From: Pseudomonas chlororaphis
Lineage (GTDB): Bacteria > Pseudomonadota > Gammaproteobacteria > Pseudomonadales > Pseudomonadaceae
Assembly (NCBI RefSeq): GCF_000783395.1
Contig: NZ_JSFK01000025.1
Coordinates: 1-34,244 of the forward strand
Direction: 5' to 3'
DNA length: 34,244 nucleotides
The position numbers and the translations under genes are program-made. The notes beneath the pieces were generated by a model. It saw only the letters and a list, made by a program, of their open reading frames with translations. It searched no databases and was not told the DNA's origin. Shown one piece after another: positions 32,217-34,244 of this stretch. Numbering within the stretch: position 1 is the first letter of the stretch; each line of letters begins with the position of its first letter.

Positions 32217-32591
32217 GTTCAGGGGAGCGGTTCTCGGGATTGGCCGCAGGATGTGTGGTAGGACAAGCATCCGCGCCAAATGGTTCAACCTGAATTGTTA
32301 AGAGGCCCGCATCATGCCTCAAAATTGCCAGATCATTGGCGTCAATTCTGTGACAAATATTGAGCTGGGTAAAGGCGTAATGCCAGCACCAATTATCAGA
32401 AATGCGGACTGGTTTGAAATCTTCGCCTCTGTCCGCAATCTGGTCCGCCTCCTGCTGCACATCTATTGATGTCCGAAGCCATCAGAGCGTGCATGCTATG
32501 CGGGTTCTGCATCCTTGTTCCTTACCTTTACAGGATAGTGGCAAATTGCCGATTTACTAGTGGCAGACACCTGCCGGAGGGCGTTTTCAGG
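32217..32591. other. Divergent intergenic region amrZ/phnN
   Basis: About 375 bp, more AT-rich than its surroundings. It must hold the amrZ and phnN promoters. I find no clear sigma-70 or AlgU (GAACTT/TCTGA) pair. A short minus frame (32206-32460) and an N-terminal extension of phnN (from 32466) have no ribosome site or family support. Confidence 0.4.
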
Positions 32592-33161
32592 ATGGATGGC
32601 AAGCTGATTTATTTGATGGGGCCGTCCGGGTCAGGCAAGGACAGTCTGATTGAGGCTGCGCGTGAACCATTGCGTGCGTTTAACTGTGAAGTGATGCGCA
32701 GGGTGATTACCCGATCAGCGGAATCGGTAGGGGAGGACGCTATTGGGGTGACGCCGGAAGAGTTCGAGCGGCGCGAGCGTGCTGGTGATTTTTCGCTCGC
32801 ATGGCGTGCCAATGGTCTCGCTTACGGAATACCGGTGGAGATGGATAGATGGTTGAGTGCCGGGCAGTATGTTTTGGTGAATGGCTCCCGGGCTAACCTG
32901 CGGCAGGCGCTGGAGCGTTATCCGACATTGTTGCCGGTTTTACTGACGGTCAGGGAAGAGGTGTTGCGAGAGCGTCTGCTGAGTCGGGGTCGAGAGACGC
33001 TTGAGCAAGTTGATGCAAGGCTGGCTCGTAATGCGCTATTCAAGGATAGGAGGTCAAGTGACGGACCTGTCCATCTCCTCGATAATTCTGGCGATCTGGA
33101 TGAAACGGTCAGTCATCTTTTGAGTTTGATCGATCTCAACGCAGCACCGGGTCAAATTTGA
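32592..33161 (+). CDS. phnN: Ribose 1,5-bisphosphokinase PhnN
   Basis: 189 residues, guanylate kinase-like P-loop protein. Phosphorylates ribose 1,5-bisphosphate to PRPP, the exit step of C-P lyase phosphonate breakdown and also a bypass route to PRPP. P-loop GPSGSGKDS at 10-18; VMRRVITRSAESVGED, GVTPEEFERRERAGDFSLAW and ANGLAYGIP are family motifs; VLVNGSR is the typical late strand. GGAGG is 11 bp upstream. No other phn gene is present on either side. Base composition looks lower in GC than the AST genes. The stop overlaps the convergent small gene by 26 bp. Confidence 0.88.
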   Translation: MDGKLIYLMGPSGSGKDSLIEAAREPLRAFNCEVMRRVITRSAESVGEDAIGVTPEEFERRERAGDFSLAWRANGLAYGIPVEMDRWLSAGQYVLVNGSRANLRQALERYPTLLPVLLTVREEVLRERLLSRGRETLEQVDARLARNALFKDRRSSDGPVHLLDNSGDLDETVSHLLSLIDLNAAPGQI

Positions 33162-33315
33162 TCTTTCGTCCTGCAGCCAGGGCTAGCACGAACATCACGG
33201 CAGAAACACCGCTGACAATTAGTGGCAGGGTGATTTCGGTGTCCTCGAACAGCGATAAATGCAGAATGCCACTCAATAAGGCGAGGATCAGAAATCCTGC
33301 AGCTGACTTGGACAT
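33136..33315 (-). CDS. PA3371-family small membrane protein
   Basis: 59 residues from ATG 33315 with AGGAG upstream; the longer frame to 33411 has no site. Two hydrophobic segments (AAGFLILALLSGILHLSL and TLPLIVSGVSAVMFVLALAAG) and a basic end (RKIKFDPVLR) suggest an inner-membrane hairpin protein. In PAO1, PA3371 lies at the end of the phn genes, so the position supports the name. Function unknown. Probably co-transcribed with the gene 19 bp upstream. Confidence 0.75.
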   Translation of the reverse strand: MSKSAAGFLILALLSGILHLSLFEDTEITLPLIVSGVSAVMFVLALAAGRKIKFDPVLR

Positions 33316-33334
33316 GTTTTGCTCCTGAAGATAT

Positions 33335-33562
33335 TCAAAAAACCAGATTTTCGGTGGTCGGTGCTGGCTCGGAATTACTGACTTCCTTGGAGCCACGGTG
33401 GTTCTGGTCACTCAGGACAGCCAACTGCGGCATTCTCTGCACCTGCAAATAATGTGGCATGCGCTGAGCTATGGTTTGTGGCTCACCGGCCTCAGGGAGA
33501 AAATGGAAGCTCACCAAAACCGCCAGAGCAATTGCGTTTGCAAGCAAAAGGGTGCTGTTCAT
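33335..33562 (-). CDS. Small hypothetical membrane-anchored protein
   Basis: 75 residues. MNSTLLLANAIALAVLVSFHFLPEAGEP reads as a single N-terminal membrane segment or uncleaved signal. The rest is polar with QRMPHYLQVQRMPQLAVLSDQN and no known motif. GGAG lies 9 bp before the ATG. The downstream partner begins 19 bp after its stop, so the two likely form an operon. Not recognised. Confidence 0.6.
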   Translation of the reverse strand: MNSTLLLANAIALAVLVSFHFLPEAGEPQTIAQRMPHYLQVQRMPQLAVLSDQNHRGSKEVSNSEPAPTTENLVF

Positions 33563-33617
33563 GGGGCTGGCTCCGAGTGTTCGTCTATAGAGCAGTCAAA
33601 GCAGCCGTCGTGCCAAT

Positions 33618-33645
33618 ATTCTAACCGCTGTTAAGTCCTTTAAAA
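33618..33645 (-). promoter_or_regulatory. Candidate promoter of the two small genes
   Basis: Minus strand: TTTTAA (-35-like, 33640-33645), 16-bp spacer, TAGAAT (-10, 33618-33623), about 55 bp before the 33562 start. Confidence 0.4.
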
Positions 33646-33856
33646 ACAGTCATTTAAAAGGGTTTCATGGATCCTGAAGGTTGCAATTTGCAATGCTGGG
33701 TTTTTGAGGGGGGTGCAAAATGCACGGTAAATCTTCCCGCAGCATGGCGGGCTACCTGCCTACACTTAAAAAGCCCTACGGACGACATGACAAATCGGGG
33801 TTCGGTGGTTAACATGCACGCCGTCCGTCATGCAGCGTCTGCTGCGACAAACGTGT

Positions 33857-33933
33857 GTCTCAGTAGCTCAATTGGATAGAGCATCCCCCTCCTAAGGGGA
33901 AGGTTGGCAGTTCGAACCTGCCCTGGGACACCA
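33857..33933 (+). tRNA. tRNA-Arg (CCU)
   Basis: 77 nt with encoded CCA. Acceptor GTCTCAG pairs with CTGGGAC, discriminator A, anticodon loop CTCCTAA between CCCC and GGGG, T arm GGCAG-TTCGAAC-CTGCC. Reads the rare AGG codon. The 200 bp upstream (33650-33856) holds no supported gene. Confidence 0.95.
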
Positions 33934-34146
33934 TCTATAGAATTAATCCCCTTCCTTCATAGCTCCTGCTCACTAAATCGCTCAATCCTCTCGTTTGTCT
34001 CTTCTATTGGTGTGGCTATGCATGTCCCGCCCGCGGCCAGCGTTGCCCTTCATGTTGATTTCGGGTGGGATCGCGAGTTTTGCTTCTATATAGGTAGGGT
34101 TGCGGAGGCGCCTTTAGCGGGATTTGGATAAAAACGAAATTAACGG
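33934..34146. other. Gene-free DNA after tRNA-Arg(CCU)
   Basis: Irregular composition, no terminator hairpin with T run, and no frame with a ribosome site. The plus frame at 33904-34131 begins inside the tRNA and shows no family feature. Confidence 0.5.
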
Positions 34147-34174
34147 TTGACGGCAGATTTCAGATGTCTATAAT
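34147..34174 (+). promoter_or_regulatory. Near-consensus promoter, rRNA/tRNA-like, at the window edge
   Basis: -35 TTGACG (34147-34152), 16-bp spacer, perfect -10 TATAAT (34169-34174), then TCGCCCCAC. This resembles the strong promoters of Pseudomonas rRNA operons, and the leader that follows to the window end has no coding frame. A ribosomal RNA operon just beyond the window is likely but not shown. Confidence 0.6.
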
Positions 34175-34244
34175 TCGCCCCACTTCCGGCGCAGTCGAAA
34201 CGGAAAACTCCTTGAGATTCAAAGAGTTATGCAGGTTTCGGCAG

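Noticed and set aside
33667..34131. Short plus-strand frames at 33667-33879 and 33904-34131
   Set aside because: Both overlap the tRNA and lack ribosome sites.
33857..34146. tRNA-Arg(CCU) as the border of an integrated island
   Set aside because: No integrase gene and no repeat of the tRNA 3' end is seen within the window, though the window stops soon after.

Overview
The window is a stretch of a Pseudomonas chromosome, most likely from the P. fluorescens group. Reasons: high-GC coding with the gene order aotJQMOP-argR / aruCFGDB-(small ORF)-aruE / alaS-lysC-csrA, which is that of the PAO1 PA0888-PA0905 region; four different Pseudomonas REP/BIME palindrome families between genes; and a gene for the Pseudomonas regulator AmrZ. 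Species-level placement is inference.

Layout. 1-620: tail of an upstream intergenic region with an 86-bp tandem REP array. 622-6224: the arginine/ornithine ABC importer operon aotJQMOP and the arginine-responsive regulator argR, with an ArgR operator/promoter in front and an attenuator-like terminator after aotJ. 6262-14067 (minus strand): one giant gene for a 2601-residue protein, with a dermonecrotic-toxin-like N-terminal region followed by five tandem ~300-residue helix+LRR modules and no recognisable NEL ubiquitin-ligase domain. It separates argR from the catabolic genes and is the most unusual object here. 14206-22242: the arginine succinyltransferase (AST) pathway, aruC, aruF, aruG, astD, astB, a small protein with a His/Asp-rich tail, and astE. 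It has its own ArgR operators and is cut into segments by a terminator and REP elements. 22365-23145 (minus): a RibH2-type lumazine synthase under an FMN riboswitch. 23346-28823: threonine aldolase, alaS, lysC (with a convincing internal start for a beta subunit) and csrA/rsmA. 28886-29458: tRNA-Ser(GCU) and three identical tRNA-Arg(ACG) genes at an exact 149-bp period. 29478-31760: a small exported protein (minus) and the Mg2+ channel mgtE. 31875-33562: amrZ (minus), a solitary phnN (plus) and two small membrane-protein genes (minus), which look like what is left of a phn (C-P lyase) locus. 33857-33933: tRNA-Arg(CCU). 34147-34174: a near-consensus promoter at the right edge that resembles Pseudomonas rRNA promoters.

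How it works together. AotJ captures arginine/ornithine in the periplasm, AotQ/M/P import it, and ArgR senses arginine and switches on both the importer and the AST pathway. AST then converts arginine to glutamate, with ammonia, CO2 and succinate released (AruF/AruG, AstB, AruC, AstD, AstE in reaction order). The two predicted ArgR promoters have the same geometry: TGTCGC-N8-AA, then 21 bp, then the -10 box. The rest of the window is housekeeping: translation (alaS, tRNAs), the aspartate pathway (lysC), global regulation (csrA, amrZ), riboflavin and Mg2+.

All identifications come from reading the sequence and from remembered family features. No database search was run.
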